The position numbers and the translations under genes are program-made. Shown piece by piece: positions 32,878-41,184 of a stretch of 64,000 bases of DNA (positions within the stretch are counted from its first letter, which is position 1; each line of letters opens with the position of its first letter). The notes beneath the pieces were generated by a model. That model was not told the DNA's origin, ran no database searches, and was given only the letters and a program-made list of their open reading frames with translations. The stretch is from Parvimonas sp035282405. GTDB taxonomy: Bacteria > Bacillota > Clostridia > Tissierellales > Peptoniphilaceae. The DNA lies in contig NZ_JAYKBP010000002.1 in assembly GCF_035282405.1 (NCBI RefSeq), forward strand, positions 372,001 to 436,000. The letters run 5' to 3'.

Positions 32878-33264
32878 CTAATCCTCAAAATACTCTATAT
32901 TTGCTTCTAATTTTGTATTGTTTTTTGGAGGTTTTACTCTTTTAAATTCTTCACCATGATATCTAGCACCAGCTATTTCTTTTGTTTCGTAAATTTCTGA
33001 AACATCAGCATAATATTTTCCGTTTATTAAAAGAATGCAATCCCATATACCTGTCATATAATTTTTTCTGTAATTTGTAATTTTTATTTCTTTTATTTTC
33101 TCACCATTTGTTAATTCATAATTATTTACAAAATATAGGGCAATTCTATCTTGCCTTTCTCTAAATTCTTCTTTATGCTTTGCTCTGTTTCCATTTAAAC
33201 TAAAAGCCATAAAAACACCTCCTATTAAAATTATAACTAAGCCTATAATATATATCTTTTTCAT
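32878..33264 (-). CDS. Small membrane-anchored protein upstream of the lipase (possible partner/immunity)
   Basis: This 128-residue protein has an N-terminal hydrophobic anchor (IYIIGLVIILIGGVFMAFSL) without a lipobox cysteine, then a soluble domain with NYELTNGEKIKEIKITNYRK and GIWDCILLINGKYYADV. The pattern recalls small DUF1433-like proteins, though I am not certain of that family. AGGGAG precedes the ATG. It is the first gene of a two-gene operon; the lipase ribosome binding site lies in its last codons. The position suits a protective or chaperone partner of the lipase, which is inference. Confidence 0.6.
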   Translation of the reverse strand: MKKIYIIGLVIILIGGVFMAFSLNGNRAKHKEEFRERQDRIALYFVNNYELTNGEKIKEIKITNYRKNYMTGIWDCILLINGKYYADVSEIYETKEIAGARYHGEEFKRVKPPKNNTKLEANIEYFED

Positions 33265-33359
33265 TTTATATCTCCCTATTTTGAAATAAATCTAAAATAC
33301 ATCTGTAATTATTATATCATAGATAAACTAATCCTCAAAGCATTTTATCTTTCTTTGGG

Positions 33360-33530
33360 ATTTAGTACTTTTTTAAGTTTATTTACTGTTCACGTCAAGC
33401 TATTAAACAACTATTCTTTATATATCAACTCAAGCAAAGCCAATCTATCTATAGCTTTATTTACTTGTAACCAATAGTAAGTCTGATGTGGCAATTGTAT
33501 TATTTGATAAAAATATTCTGAAAAGCTCAT
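33360..33530. repeat. Degenerate remnant of the dispersed repeat family
   Basis: On the minus strand the part 33367-33405 reads TTAATAGCTTGACGTGAACA and then GTAAATAAAC, similar to TTAAGAGCTTAACGTGAACA at 43048-43067. CAATAGTAAGTCTGATG near 33472 is like the AGTAGGTCTGATGGGG tail at 58634. No gene is seen between 33265 and 33606. Confidence 0.5.
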
Positions 33531-33564
33531 GTCCTCTAAACAATGAAATTCCCATAGACAAAAG

Positions 33565-33602
33565 AAAAACCCTTAACTTGTAATAATCCAAGCAGGGTTT
33601 TT
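33565..33602 (-). terminator. Terminator of the dehydratase-like operon
   Basis: AAAAACCCT (33565-33573) and CTTG pair with CAAG and AGGGTTTTT (33594-33602), with U-runs on either strand. Confidence 0.8.
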
Positions 33603-33606
33603 CTTT

Positions 33607-33861
33607 TTAACAAAATTTCATTCGATTAGGATTTATATCTTTCTCTTTTTCGTAAAATTTTAAAATCTCAATACCATTTTCTAAAATCAACTTTTCAATT
33701 AATGGTTTATCTTCAATATTATAGAATAAAATGCTTATTCCACAACAGTGATCTTCCGTTTTAGGAGTTGGTGCTATTGTACATTTTATTCCATTTTGTT
33801 TCATTAATTTATAAAGTTCTTGACCGTTTTTTGTATCTTTAAAAAAAATATAATATAGCAT
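33607..33861 (-). CDS. DUF3343 (putative Se/S carrier-like) protein
   Basis: This 84-residue protein has the DUF3343 pattern: an N-terminal YYIFFKDTKNGQELYKLM, TIAPTPKTEDHCCGISI with the paired cysteines, and a short helical end. The family is described as possible selenium or sulfur carriers and often occurs beside redox enzymes with labile clusters. Its ATG overlaps the stop of the preceding 2-hydroxyacyl-CoA dehydratase-like gene (TAATG), which argues for a joint function. Confidence 0.8.
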   Translation of the reverse strand: MLYYIFFKDTKNGQELYKLMKQNGIKCTIAPTPKTEDHCCGISILFYNIEDKPLIEKLILENGIEILKFYEKEKDINPNRMKFC

Positions 33862-35135
33862 TAGCTTAACATCTCGATAAATGCACCAATTCTTGTTTTT
33901 AATTGTTCACTGTCTGAGTCCGTATAGTCAGTTTCGATTCCAAGAACAGGAATTTTAGCTTCTTTTAAAGCTTTTTCAACTATTGTTCCCTCTGTATCAT
34001 AAAGTGTACAGAACTTCAAGTTTACATCAATAACTCCGTCTATATTATATTCTTTAACCAATCTGATTATGTCTTCAACTCTTTCAGTATTTGGAGTAAA
34101 GCATGCACAGTTTATACTTCCTAAATATCTACGAGTTAGATTTTCAACCATTTCATCCATTGTCTTTCCATTTTCATCTACTAGATGTTCAGAATATCTA
34201 TTACCTGTACACATTTCTTCACAGACAATCATTCCTCCTATATTTTCAACTATTTGATGAATCTTCCAGTTTGGAATTGAAAGCGGAGTTCCGGTTAACA
34301 ATATTCTCTTTGTACCTTTTTTAAATACACTTACATTATTCTTTGCTCTTTCTTCAAGTTCATCACAAAGTCTATTTACTTGTGCAGTAAATCTTACAGG
34401 GTCATCATAAAATGCTATTTGTGTGATAAGAAGTACATCTCTTCCTGAAATAGGTACATTGTCAAGTTTTCTAAAACTATTTAATCTTTTTAAAGCCTTT
34501 CTCTTATTGTTCAAGGTTACAATCGCATTTTTTAAGCTTTCTTCTGTAATTTTATTTCCTGTCAATTTTTCCAATTCAGCCATATAGCCTTTTATTTCTT
34601 CTTTCCATTTTACAAAATCTTTTTCTCTCTTCATTTGTGGAATATCCATTATATACATTGGAGCATCTTTCGCTAAAATTTCCCATGCCTTTTTCTTACC
34701 GTCACAAGTTGTTTCTCCAACAAAAAGATCAGCAATTCTAAAGAATGGACAAGTTCTATCAAATCTTGCACCCAAAGATGCCTTTATCAACGGGCAAGTA
34801 GATGTTGGAAGTACTTTTTCTCCACCCGGAACCCAAAATTGAGATCCGCTACACAAACCTGTTGCAATAGCTCCTGCTGCAACTACAACTTCATCAGGAA
34901 CATGGATACAAAAAGAGCCTACAACTTTTCCACCCTTCTTTTGAAATTCAATAAGTTCTGCAGGTCTAATTCCATGAATTTCTGCAACTACCATATTGAA
35001 ATAGTCCATACTCTCAGGTCTATTTTCTTGACTTAAAAAAACATCTCCGAATGCGACAGGTAAAACTTCACATAAAATATCATGAGTATCGACATCCATA
35101 TTCAAATCTTCCCACATTTTTCTGTAATCAGCCAT
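33861..35135 (-). CDS. 2-hydroxyacyl-CoA dehydratase-family / double-cubane-cluster type reductase
   Basis: This 424-residue protein belongs to the HgdB/FldB/BcrC-like family. It has conserved cysteine stretches GSFCIHVPDEVV, GLCSGSQFW, TSTCPLIKAS, DRTCPFFRIAD and, later, CEEMCTGNRYSE and INCACFTPNTER. These bind iron-sulfur clusters in dehydratases and in double-cubane-cluster proteins. Such enzymes need an ATP-dependent activator (HgdC-like), which is absent here. The substrate cannot be told. AGGAGGC precedes the ATG. It sits between a second family member and the DUF3343 gene, all on the same strand. Confidence 0.85.
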   Translation of the reverse strand: MADYRKMWEDLNMDVDTHDILCEVLPVAFGDVFLSQENRPESMDYFNMVVAEIHGIRPAELIEFQKKGGKVVGSFCIHVPDEVVVAAGAIATGLCSGSQFWVPGGEKVLPTSTCPLIKASLGARFDRTCPFFRIADLFVGETTCDGKKKAWEILAKDAPMYIMDIPQMKREKDFVKWKEEIKGYMAELEKLTGNKITEESLKNAIVTLNNKRKALKRLNSFRKLDNVPISGRDVLLITQIAFYDDPVRFTAQVNRLCDELEERAKNNVSVFKKGTKRILLTGTPLSIPNWKIHQIVENIGGMIVCEEMCTGNRYSEHLVDENGKTMDEMVENLTRRYLGSINCACFTPNTERVEDIIRLVKEYNIDGVIDVNLKFCTLYDTEGTIVEKALKEAKIPVLGIETDYTDSDSEQLKTRIGAFIEMLS

Positions 35136-35156
35136 TTTATTGCCTCCTATAAAATT

Positions 35157-35972
35157 TTATTTATTATCATAGGGACAATCTTGATACAAAATATCTAATT
35201 TTTTTGTTTTCTTATTATTATACTTTTCTTTCAAAAACTCATAACCACTACTTTTATAAGTCTTAAAAATTTCTCCAAGACAAAAATTTTCTATGATTTG
35301 ATAATCCTCATATTTTTTATCAATATCGTCCAAAATTTGAATTGCTCTTGGAACGTATATCTTTTGTCTTTTTTTATTTACATCTTTAAAATTAGACAGT
35401 ACTCTATCAATCATATTATTTTTTTCTTCCAAAGAAAAAATAAATTGAGTATAAAATTCAACCTCATATAAAAATCTGGATTCAATATCGGTTTTAGAAA
35501 GTTTTTCCAATTTTGAAGAAATATTTTTAGATAATTCAACGGCTTTTAAGAAATTTGTTTCAGAAAAATCTCGATTATAGACTTCCTCTACTCTGTTTTT
35601 TAAATTTTCAAGATTACCATCGTAGAAAAAAACTTTGTCCTTTAAATTATCTTTCAATACTTTTAAAAGCAGAGGGCAAGAATTATCTACAACAAGTAAT
35701 TTTGCATTGTAAAGCAAAGGGCATTTTTTAGTCATAGCATAAGTAAGAGTTGAATCAATTATGCTACACAAATCTTTTTCATTCGAATATTCCAATATGT
35801 ATTTATCTACTCCGTCCAAAGGTAGAGGCACCAAGTCAAAACCGTAAAATATTTCTTTCGGAATGGTTCTCCCCAAGTATCCTATTATGTATTTTTCACT
35901 ATCTAAACCCATTATCGTCTCTACAAAAGCATTTCGCCTAAGCTCTAAAATTTCTTCTCTCAAATTTTCCAT
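35157..35972 (-). CDS. Shorter 2-hydroxyacyl-CoA dehydratase-like protein
   Basis: This 271-residue protein shares the family layout with its downstream neighbour: YIIGYLGRTIPKEIFYGFDL near the N-terminus is like the first Rossmann-like segment, and CSIIDSTLTYAMTKKCPLLY and NSCPLLLKVL hold cysteines. It ends with ILYQDCPYDNK and is shorter than normal subunits (350-430), so it may be a reduced or specialised partner. The ATG at 35972 has no good ribosome binding site of its own; a mini-ORF with a strong site overlaps the start. Confidence 0.65.
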   Translation of the reverse strand: MENLREEILELRRNAFVETIMGLDSEKYIIGYLGRTIPKEIFYGFDLVPLPLDGVDKYILEYSNEKDLCSIIDSTLTYAMTKKCPLLYNAKLLVVDNSCPLLLKVLKDNLKDKVFFYDGNLENLKNRVEEVYNRDFSETNFLKAVELSKNISSKLEKLSKTDIESRFLYEVEFYTQFIFSLEEKNNMIDRVLSNFKDVNKKRQKIYVPRAIQILDDIDKKYEDYQIIENFCLGEIFKTYKSSGYEFLKEKYNNKKTKKLDILYQDCPYDNK

Positions 35973-35995
35973 AATCTTTTTTGATATTTAATCAT
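35960..35995 (-). other. Overlapping mini-ORF (11 codons) at the dehydratase-like operon start
   Basis: ATG at 35995 with AAGGAGAT directly upstream encodes MIKYQKRLWKI and stops 13 bases inside the next gene, in another frame. Terminating ribosomes could reinitiate at the nearby ATG at 35972. Confidence 0.4.
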
Positions 35996-36342
35996 ATCTC
36001 CTTATTTTTTCTTTTAATATTTTAGATATTTTTCAAGAAATTCTATGATAAAATAACTTTTTAACTATGTATCTGACTGTTTTCAGCTTCACCTCCAATA
36101 TAATTAGAATTTTTAATTATCATTTAGTCAAATACATTAACTTGTGTTTCATATTTGTATTATATCACATATTTTTTTACTAGTAAAATTAGAAATATTA
36201 ATTGAAAGTCCTTATTCATAACGAAAATTTATAATAAAACATTGAATTTATATTATTTATTAGCCAATTGAATAAAAAATCTTTTTTTATAAAATAATAT
36301 AATCCTATTTTAAGGATATATCTTTAAATAATTATTCTTTTA
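35996..36342. other. AT-rich spacer between divergent units
   Basis: I see no gene here. It should hold the minus-strand promoter of the dehydratase-like operon, but no single clear -35/-10 pair stands out. Confidence 0.4.
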
Positions 36343-36371
36343 TTGACAATGCTTATTATTTATGATATACT
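36343..36371 (+). promoter_or_regulatory. Promoter of the FMN riboswitch/ribU transcript
   Basis: TTGACA (36343-36348) and TATACT (36366-36371), 17 bases apart, just before the riboswitch. Confidence 0.8.
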
Positions 36372-36380
36372 CAATCTATC

Positions 36381-36516
36381 TTCAGGGCGAGGGTAGTTTC
36401 CTCACCGGCAGTAAAGTCTGCGAGCATTATGCTGAATTGGTGAAATTCCAATACCGACAGTTAAAGTCTGGATGAAAGAAGAAAAATTTTTGCCCTAAAG
36501 ATGGCATTTTTTTTTG
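36381..36516 (+). promoter_or_regulatory. FMN riboswitch with terminator
   Basis: The RFN element is clear: TTCAGGGCGAGGGTAG, CCTCACCGGCAGTAAAGTC, TGCGAGC, GCTGAATTGGTGAAATTCC, ACCGACAGTTAAAGTCTGGA, then GAAAGAAG. TGCC (36491-36494) pairs with GGCA (36503-36506), followed by a long T-run, forming the terminator. FMN binding should stop transcription of ribU. Confidence 0.95.
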
Positions 36517-36537
36517 CTAAATTTTTAGGAGGTTATT

Positions 36538-37140
36538 ATGAATAACAAAAAATTCGGTATTTCAGAGATTACAAAAATTGCAATTCTTGCATCAATATCT
36601 GTGCTTTTAATGTTAATTAAAGTTCCTCTACCTTTTTCACCTACATTTTTGGAATTGGATATTGCAGAGCTTCCTGCATTAATCGGAGGATTTGCAATGG
36701 GACCATTAGCAGGATTCTTAATTGTTTGCATAAAAATATTATTAAACATTGTAATTAATGGGACAAAAACTTTTTATGTTGGAGAACTTTCAAATTTAAT
36801 TGTTTCATCAGCATTCGTATTGACAACTGCACTTATCTATAAACATAACAAAAGTAAAAAGTCAGCTCTATTAGGACTTGCTATAGGAAGCATTTCAATG
36901 TCTATAGTTGCAACTTTGAGCAATTATTTTATAATTTTCCCACTTTATGCAAAATTATTAAAAATTGACTTGAACACTTTTGTCAGTGCGATTTCTAAAA
37001 TAAATCCACTTGTAAAAAGTTATTTTACATTAATGGTATTTTCAGTACTACCTTTTAACTTAGTTAAAACAGCCGTTACTTCAATAGTAACATCCTTATT
37101 ATATAAAAGAATATCACCTATTTTAAAGAAAAAAGCATAG
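36538..37140 (+). CDS. ribU: Riboflavin ECF transporter S component
   Basis: This 200-residue membrane protein has about six segments and the RibU pattern: ITKIAILASISVLLMLIKVP, then FLELDIAELPALIGGFAMGP and LAGFLIVCIKILLN. RibU is the riboflavin-binding S component that works with the shared ECF ATPases and T protein encoded elsewhere. The FMN riboswitch directly upstream confirms the substrate. AGGAGG precedes the ATG. It is monocistronic, followed by a terminator. Confidence 0.95.
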   Translation: MNNKKFGISEITKIAILASISVLLMLIKVPLPFSPTFLELDIAELPALIGGFAMGPLAGFLIVCIKILLNIVINGTKTFYVGELSNLIVSSAFVLTTALIYKHNKSKKSALLGLAIGSISMSIVATLSNYFIIFPLYAKLLKIDLNTFVSAISKINPLVKSYFTLMVFSVLPFNLVKTAVTSIVTSLLYKRISPILKKKA

Positions 37141-37155
37141 AATTCTATGCTTTTT
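37130..37155 (+). terminator. Terminator of ribU
   Basis: AAAAAGCATAG and CTATGCTTTTT pair around AATT, overlapping the ribU stop codon. Confidence 0.9.
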
Positions 37156-37167
37156 AATAAATACATC

Positions 37168-37199
37168 AAAAAACGACAAATTTTCATTTGCCGTTTTTT
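37168..37199 (-). terminator. Terminator of the amino acid permease gene
   Basis: AAAAAACG-CAAA pairs with TTTG-CGTTTTTT. It is the minus-strand terminator, convergent with the ribU one. Confidence 0.8.
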
Positions 37200-37211
37200 A
37201 TATTTCATATT

Positions 37212-38708
37212 TTATTTTTCTATTTCCTTTGAATTTTCCATTCTTCTATAAAGATATAATGCAATTAAAGTAAATAACAATGGCCCTGCAATTGACATTA
37301 TAGTTGTTTTAAAATCACCCTTGGAGATAGCTGGTTCAATAACTGTAAATAAGTTTGCGAAACCAACTATAAAACAAGTAATAGCAACAACAACTTTAAC
37401 TGTTGAATAAGTTTTAAATTTTACAAAAGGTCTTTCTATATTCTCATTTTTTCTAAATGCTAAGAATGAATAAGCGATAAAGAAATAAGGTAAAGTCAAA
37501 GAAACATTTGTCATGGAAACTAAAATTTGGAAAAATTGTTGTGCGCTATCCCCACCAAATGATACTACTGCAATCATTATTATTACACAAATTGCTTGGT
37601 AAATCATAGGTTTAGTATATACTCCATTCTTTTGTTCAGTCCATGATTCTGGCCATAATTCTTTAGGAGTTCCTCCAATTAACTGTTTTAATGGAGAATA
37701 AATAAGAGTAAAGAACGCTCCAGTCAAAGCAAGGAACATTGATATCCCCATATAACGAGAAACCCAAAGTCCTACATTCCTTGCAGCAGATTCGGCAAGA
37801 CCAAAAGCAAGTCCTAATTGATATCCCATATGGTTCATAGCAATATATGATACATTACCTAAAGTTATTTTTTGTGCTGAAAATTGTGTAAATGCAAATG
37901 ACCATTTAGTAAATGTACCAAAAATCAAAATACCTAGTGAATATCCTAAAGATACTACAATTGCTGAAATAACAATACCTTTTGGAAAGTTCTTTTCAGG
38001 ATTTTCAGTTTGGTCAACAAGTCCCCCTACAACTTCCAAACCACCATAAGCAAATATAGCATAAACTATAAATGATAAAACTTGCAAACCACCAGCATAA
38101 TCAGGATTTGGTGAATGAGCTAAAGCGTTAGCAGTTATTGAATCTCCTACTCCACCTTTGTTTAAAATCAACATCAAAATTCCACCAACAAATAAAAATA
38201 CATTAATTAATGCTACAGCACTACCACCAAAAGATGTAAATTTCTTAATTTTATCAATACCCTTTGTAGATATAAATGTTAAAGTGATAATCCATAAAAT
38301 AGCAAGAATTCCTAATGTTTTTACAGAACCCAATCCTAATAAAGACCAACTTTGAGTTTTATCAATCCCATAAATTGCATTTGATAAAACAATCCAAATA
38401 CCTGAACCAACGTTTACCATCCATACTATGTATGATGCATACCACATAAACGTTACCACAAATGCATATTTACTTCCTGAACTTTTTTCCATCCAAGAGT
38501 AAATCCCCCCTGCAGAATCTTTGAAAGCAGAACCATACTCTGCAATCATAAATGCAAATGGCAAGAAGAAAGCCAAACAAGAAATAATATACCAAGGAAT
38601 AGCTGCGTATCCCATAAGATAGTATGATCTTGTAACATTAGTAAAACCAAAAACAGAAGTGAACACCATTAAAACGAGTGCTCTTAAACTCAATTTTTTC
38701 TTAGACAT
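37212..38708 (-). CDS. APC family amino acid permease, YjeM-like (glutamate/GABA type)
   Basis: This 498-residue permease has about twelve to fourteen membrane segments. It begins KKKLSLRALVLMVFTSVFGF, then NVTRSYYLMGYAAIPWYI, close to the YjeM group annotated as glutamate/gamma-aminobutyrate family transporters. GGIYSWMEKSSGSKYAF near residue 70 is typical for the APC superfamily. The ATG at 38708 is used because GGAGGG precedes it; the longer ORF would reach into the promoter. The substrate within the amino acids is not certain. Confidence 0.85.
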   Translation of the reverse strand: MSKKKLSLRALVLMVFTSVFGFTNVTRSYYLMGYAAIPWYIISCLAFFLPFAFMIAEYGSAFKDSAGGIYSWMEKSSGSKYAFVVTFMWYASYIVWMVNVGSGIWIVLSNAIYGIDKTQSWSLLGLGSVKTLGILAILWIITLTFISTKGIDKIKKFTSFGGSAVALINVFLFVGGILMLILNKGGVGDSITANALAHSPNPDYAGGLQVLSFIVYAIFAYGGLEVVGGLVDQTENPEKNFPKGIVISAIVVSLGYSLGILIFGTFTKWSFAFTQFSAQKITLGNVSYIAMNHMGYQLGLAFGLAESAARNVGLWVSRYMGISMFLALTGAFFTLIYSPLKQLIGGTPKELWPESWTEQKNGVYTKPMIYQAICVIIMIAVVSFGGDSAQQFFQILVSMTNVSLTLPYFFIAYSFLAFRKNENIERPFVKFKTYSTVKVVVAITCFIVGFANLFTVIEPAISKGDFKTTIMSIAGPLLFTLIALYLYRRMENSKEIEK

Positions 38709-38742
38709 AACATCCCTCCAATATTTATTTTTTTCATTTTGA

Positions 38743-38810
38743 ATTTTAACACAAAATAAGAGACATGTCAACATAGTATAAATAAATTTTATACTTTGCA
38801 ATCAAAGTAT
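38743..38810 (-). promoter_or_regulatory. Promoter and upstream palindrome of the YjeM-like gene
   Basis: On the minus strand TTGACA (38771-38766) and TAAAAT (38748-38743) are 17 bases apart. A perfect palindrome ATACTTTG-CAAT-CAAAGTAT at 38791-38810 lies 19 bases upstream of the -35 box, a possible activator or repressor site. It is followed on the plus strand by eight T. Confidence 0.6.
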
Positions 38811-39177
38811 TTTTTTTGAAATCAATGATAAATTATAAAAAATAAAAATATCAACTAAAAAAAGTTGATTACTACTGAAAAAATAATGCATCACAAAAAT
38901 TATTTAATGCTTTTAAGCGGATTTAATATATAACAAAAAAATTTAATGAAAATTTATTTATAAGTAAATTTAATAAAATAAATAGATATAATTTTATTAT
39001 TGACGCAAACTTACATTTTTAAATAATATTTCCTCAAAAATTAGACATTTCTCTTTTTGAATATTTATTCTTATGATAAACTTCAATGTAATATATTTTT
39101 CATACTTAAATTTTAAAAAAATATATTTTTTATATTTTTACATTGTTTAAATCATTTTCCATAATTTAATTACATAA
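38811..39177. other. AT-rich spacer with one small hairpin
   Basis: No gene is seen. ATCAACT (38850-38856) and AGTTGAT (38863-38869) form a small hairpin. The remainder is low-complexity A/T sequence. Confidence 0.4.
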
Positions 39178-39205
39178 AAAAACGGCTTTTAATTTAGCCA
39201 TTTTT
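39178..39205 (-). terminator. Terminator of the ABC exporter gene
   Basis: GGCT (39184-39187) pairs with AGCC (39196-39199), with flanking A and T runs that extend the stem. The U-run is on the minus strand. Confidence 0.65.
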
Positions 39206-39216
39206 ATAAAACTTTT

Positions 39217-40809
39217 TTAATCTATATCCTCAATAAACACTTTTCCGTTTACAACTCTAATTACCTTATCAAATTTTTTAAGATGTTCCATTGATGTATT
39301 ATGTGTTACAATCAAAACTGTTTGATCTGATTTCAATAAAATATCCTCTAATTTTAAAACACTTTCAGCATCAACACCTGTAAAAGGTTCATCCAAAACC
39401 AGTATTTCTCCTTTTCTACACAATATACGAAGTAATGCAAGAACTCTTTTTTCACCACCACTAAAGTTTGAACAGTCATCAGTATTTCTACCAAGAATAT
39501 CCTTGATTATTGCAACTTCATTAGCATTATCCGGAATATAATCATAGGAATATGAATCAAAGACAGTTACATTTTCTTTTACAGATGCACGATAAATATG
39601 CTCATGTTGACTCATATAAAGCAATGTACTTGATAAATTAAGCTCTGTTACATTTTCTCCGTCAATACTTACTTCCCCATTATTTGGCTTATGTATTCCA
39701 AGTAATAAATTTAAAAATGTTGACTTTCCAGCTCCTGATTTACCAACAATTGCATATTTTTTACCTTTTTCTATTTTTAAGTTTATATCTTCTAGTTGTA
39801 ATTTATCAACTGTGAAATTTACATTATCAAAAATTAATTCATTTTTGAAATTTTCCAATTCTCTTTTGTTTTCTGTTTCTGATTTTTGATTTAAAAATGA
39901 AAGTATATTTTGTTTTGTAGAATTTACTGAACGGATAGCCGTAATGTCATATAGCAAGCTATCAATAGGGTCGATGAATGCAGAAGAATAGCTTAGTGTT
40001 GCTATTGCCACACCTACAGTTATCTCTTTTTTATAGAATAAATATCCTACAATCGCAAAAGTAAAAGCCCTAACCATTTTGGTCATTAAATCACTTAATC
40101 CAAGTACCAGTGCTTTTTTCTTTCCAAATTCATATCTTTTATCCGCTGTTTTATGTAGAATTTCATTATGTCTATTTTTTATATTTTCAATTGTTTTAGA
40201 ATTTATTAAGCCAAAACCTTCAAGCAAATCGGAAATAGTTGAAGTATATTTTCCAAGATGCCTTTGGTATTTGCTTCTGCTATTATCCAACATTTTTCCA
40301 AATATTTTTGGGATAAAAATCGCAAAAATAGAAGATAAAACTACAACCATACCAATTTTGTAGTTGATATTCATAAAGATAATAACTCCATAAATTAACA
40401 TCATATTTACCGAACGAATTACATCTACAATAGGTTGTAAATAATCTTGTTCTAATGCAGTAATATCGTTGGATTGAATAGAAATATATTCCCCTATCGG
40501 CTTCTCTTGAAAAACTTTACTATTCATATTAAAAATTTTATCAAAAAAATTCTTTTTAAGTCTTGTTTCAAACGAAATTCCTGATTTAAATGCTACTAAA
40601 ACGCAAAAATATTGCATTAGTGAATAAATTCCAAGTAACAAAGCATATAATAGAATGGCTAAAATGATTTGACTTGAGGTGCTTTGTAATCCATAATCAA
40701 ATAACCACTTTTGAATCAATGGAGTTAATGCTAAACAAATAACTCCTATAAAATCCAATACTACTTGAAGAATAATATATTTTTTAACTTTAGATACATA
40801 ATCTTTCAT
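39217..40809 (-). CDS. ABC transporter, fused permease and ATPase (exporter type)
   Basis: This 530-residue half-transporter has five to six membrane segments in the first 300 residues and a C-terminal ATPase. The ATPase has Walker A AIVGKSGAGKSTFL near residue 350, signature NFSGGEKRVLAL and Walker B EILVLDEPFTGVD, followed by the H-loop VTHNTS. It would act as a homodimer or pair with another half. Substrate unknown; no regulator or partner is adjacent. AGGAG-TAAAGG precedes the ATG. Confidence 0.88.
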   Translation of the reverse strand: MKDYVSKVKKYIILQVVLDFIGVICLALTPLIQKWLFDYGLQSTSSQIILAILLYALLLGIYSLMQYFCVLVAFKSGISFETRLKKNFFDKIFNMNSKVFQEKPIGEYISIQSNDITALEQDYLQPIVDVIRSVNMMLIYGVIIFMNINYKIGMVVVLSSIFAIFIPKIFGKMLDNSRSKYQRHLGKYTSTISDLLEGFGLINSKTIENIKNRHNEILHKTADKRYEFGKKKALVLGLSDLMTKMVRAFTFAIVGYLFYKKEITVGVAIATLSYSSAFIDPIDSLLYDITAIRSVNSTKQNILSFLNQKSETENKRELENFKNELIFDNVNFTVDKLQLEDINLKIEKGKKYAIVGKSGAGKSTFLNLLLGIHKPNNGEVSIDGENVTELNLSSTLLYMSQHEHIYRASVKENVTVFDSYSYDYIPDNANEVAIIKDILGRNTDDCSNFSGGEKRVLALLRILCRKGEILVLDEPFTGVDAESVLKLEDILLKSDQTVLIVTHNTSMEHLKKFDKVIRVVNGKVFIEDID

Positions 40810-40939
40810 CCTTTACTCCTAAATAATTTATAGTAAAATAAAACTCTATTTTTAAAACTAGATATAATCAATTAAATTATATCATATTAAAAGTCAAAAT
40901 GAAATCTTTAATTTTTAATAAATTTATGCAATTTAAGAC

Positions 40940-40968
40940 TTTACTTTTTATATTATATGCTGTATAAT
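40940..40968 (+). promoter_or_regulatory. Promoter of the leader ORF/uracil permease unit
   Basis: TTTACT (40940-40945) and TATAAT (40963-40968) with a 17-base spacer, about 28 bases before the leader ORF. Confidence 0.65.
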
Positions 40969-40996
40969 TGTGAAGATAAATTTAAGGAGGTCCGTT

Positions 40997-41122
40997 ATGA
41001 CAAATTTAGTTAAGTTTTTTAAAACAAATATATTTGATTTTTATAACTTTGTTTTGGCGACACTCTTTTTCAATTTTAATAATAGATTTGTTGGCTTTAA
41101 AAATATTTTAATTAATTATTAA
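40997..41122 (+). CDS. Phe-rich 41-residue leader peptide upstream of uracil permease
   Basis: A strong AAGGAGGT precedes the ATG of a 41-codon frame with ten Phe codons, nearly all TTT, plus many Asn and Leu (MTNLVKFFKTNIFDFYNFVL, then ATLFFNFNNRFVGFKNILIN). The mRNA is U-rich, and the stop codon lies directly at the 5' base of a terminator hairpin. This is the geometry of the enterobacterial pyrBI leader, where UTP-dependent pausing lets the ribosome catch up and block the terminator. It could also be a small protein gene, but the position favours a leader. Confidence 0.6.
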   Translation: MTNLVKFFKTNIFDFYNFVLATLFFNFNNRFVGFKNILINY

Positions 41123-41152
41123 TGAAATAACTGTTGTTATTTCATTTTTTTT
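41121..41152 (+). terminator. Attenuator terminator upstream of the uracil permease
   Basis: AATGAAATAAC (41121-41131) pairs perfectly with GTTATTTCATT (41136-41146) around TGTT, followed by a T-run to 41152. It overlaps the leader stop codon and is 33 bases before the permease ATG. Confidence 0.85.
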
Positions 41153-41184
41153 ATATTTTTAAGACTTGAGTAAAAGGAGGATTT

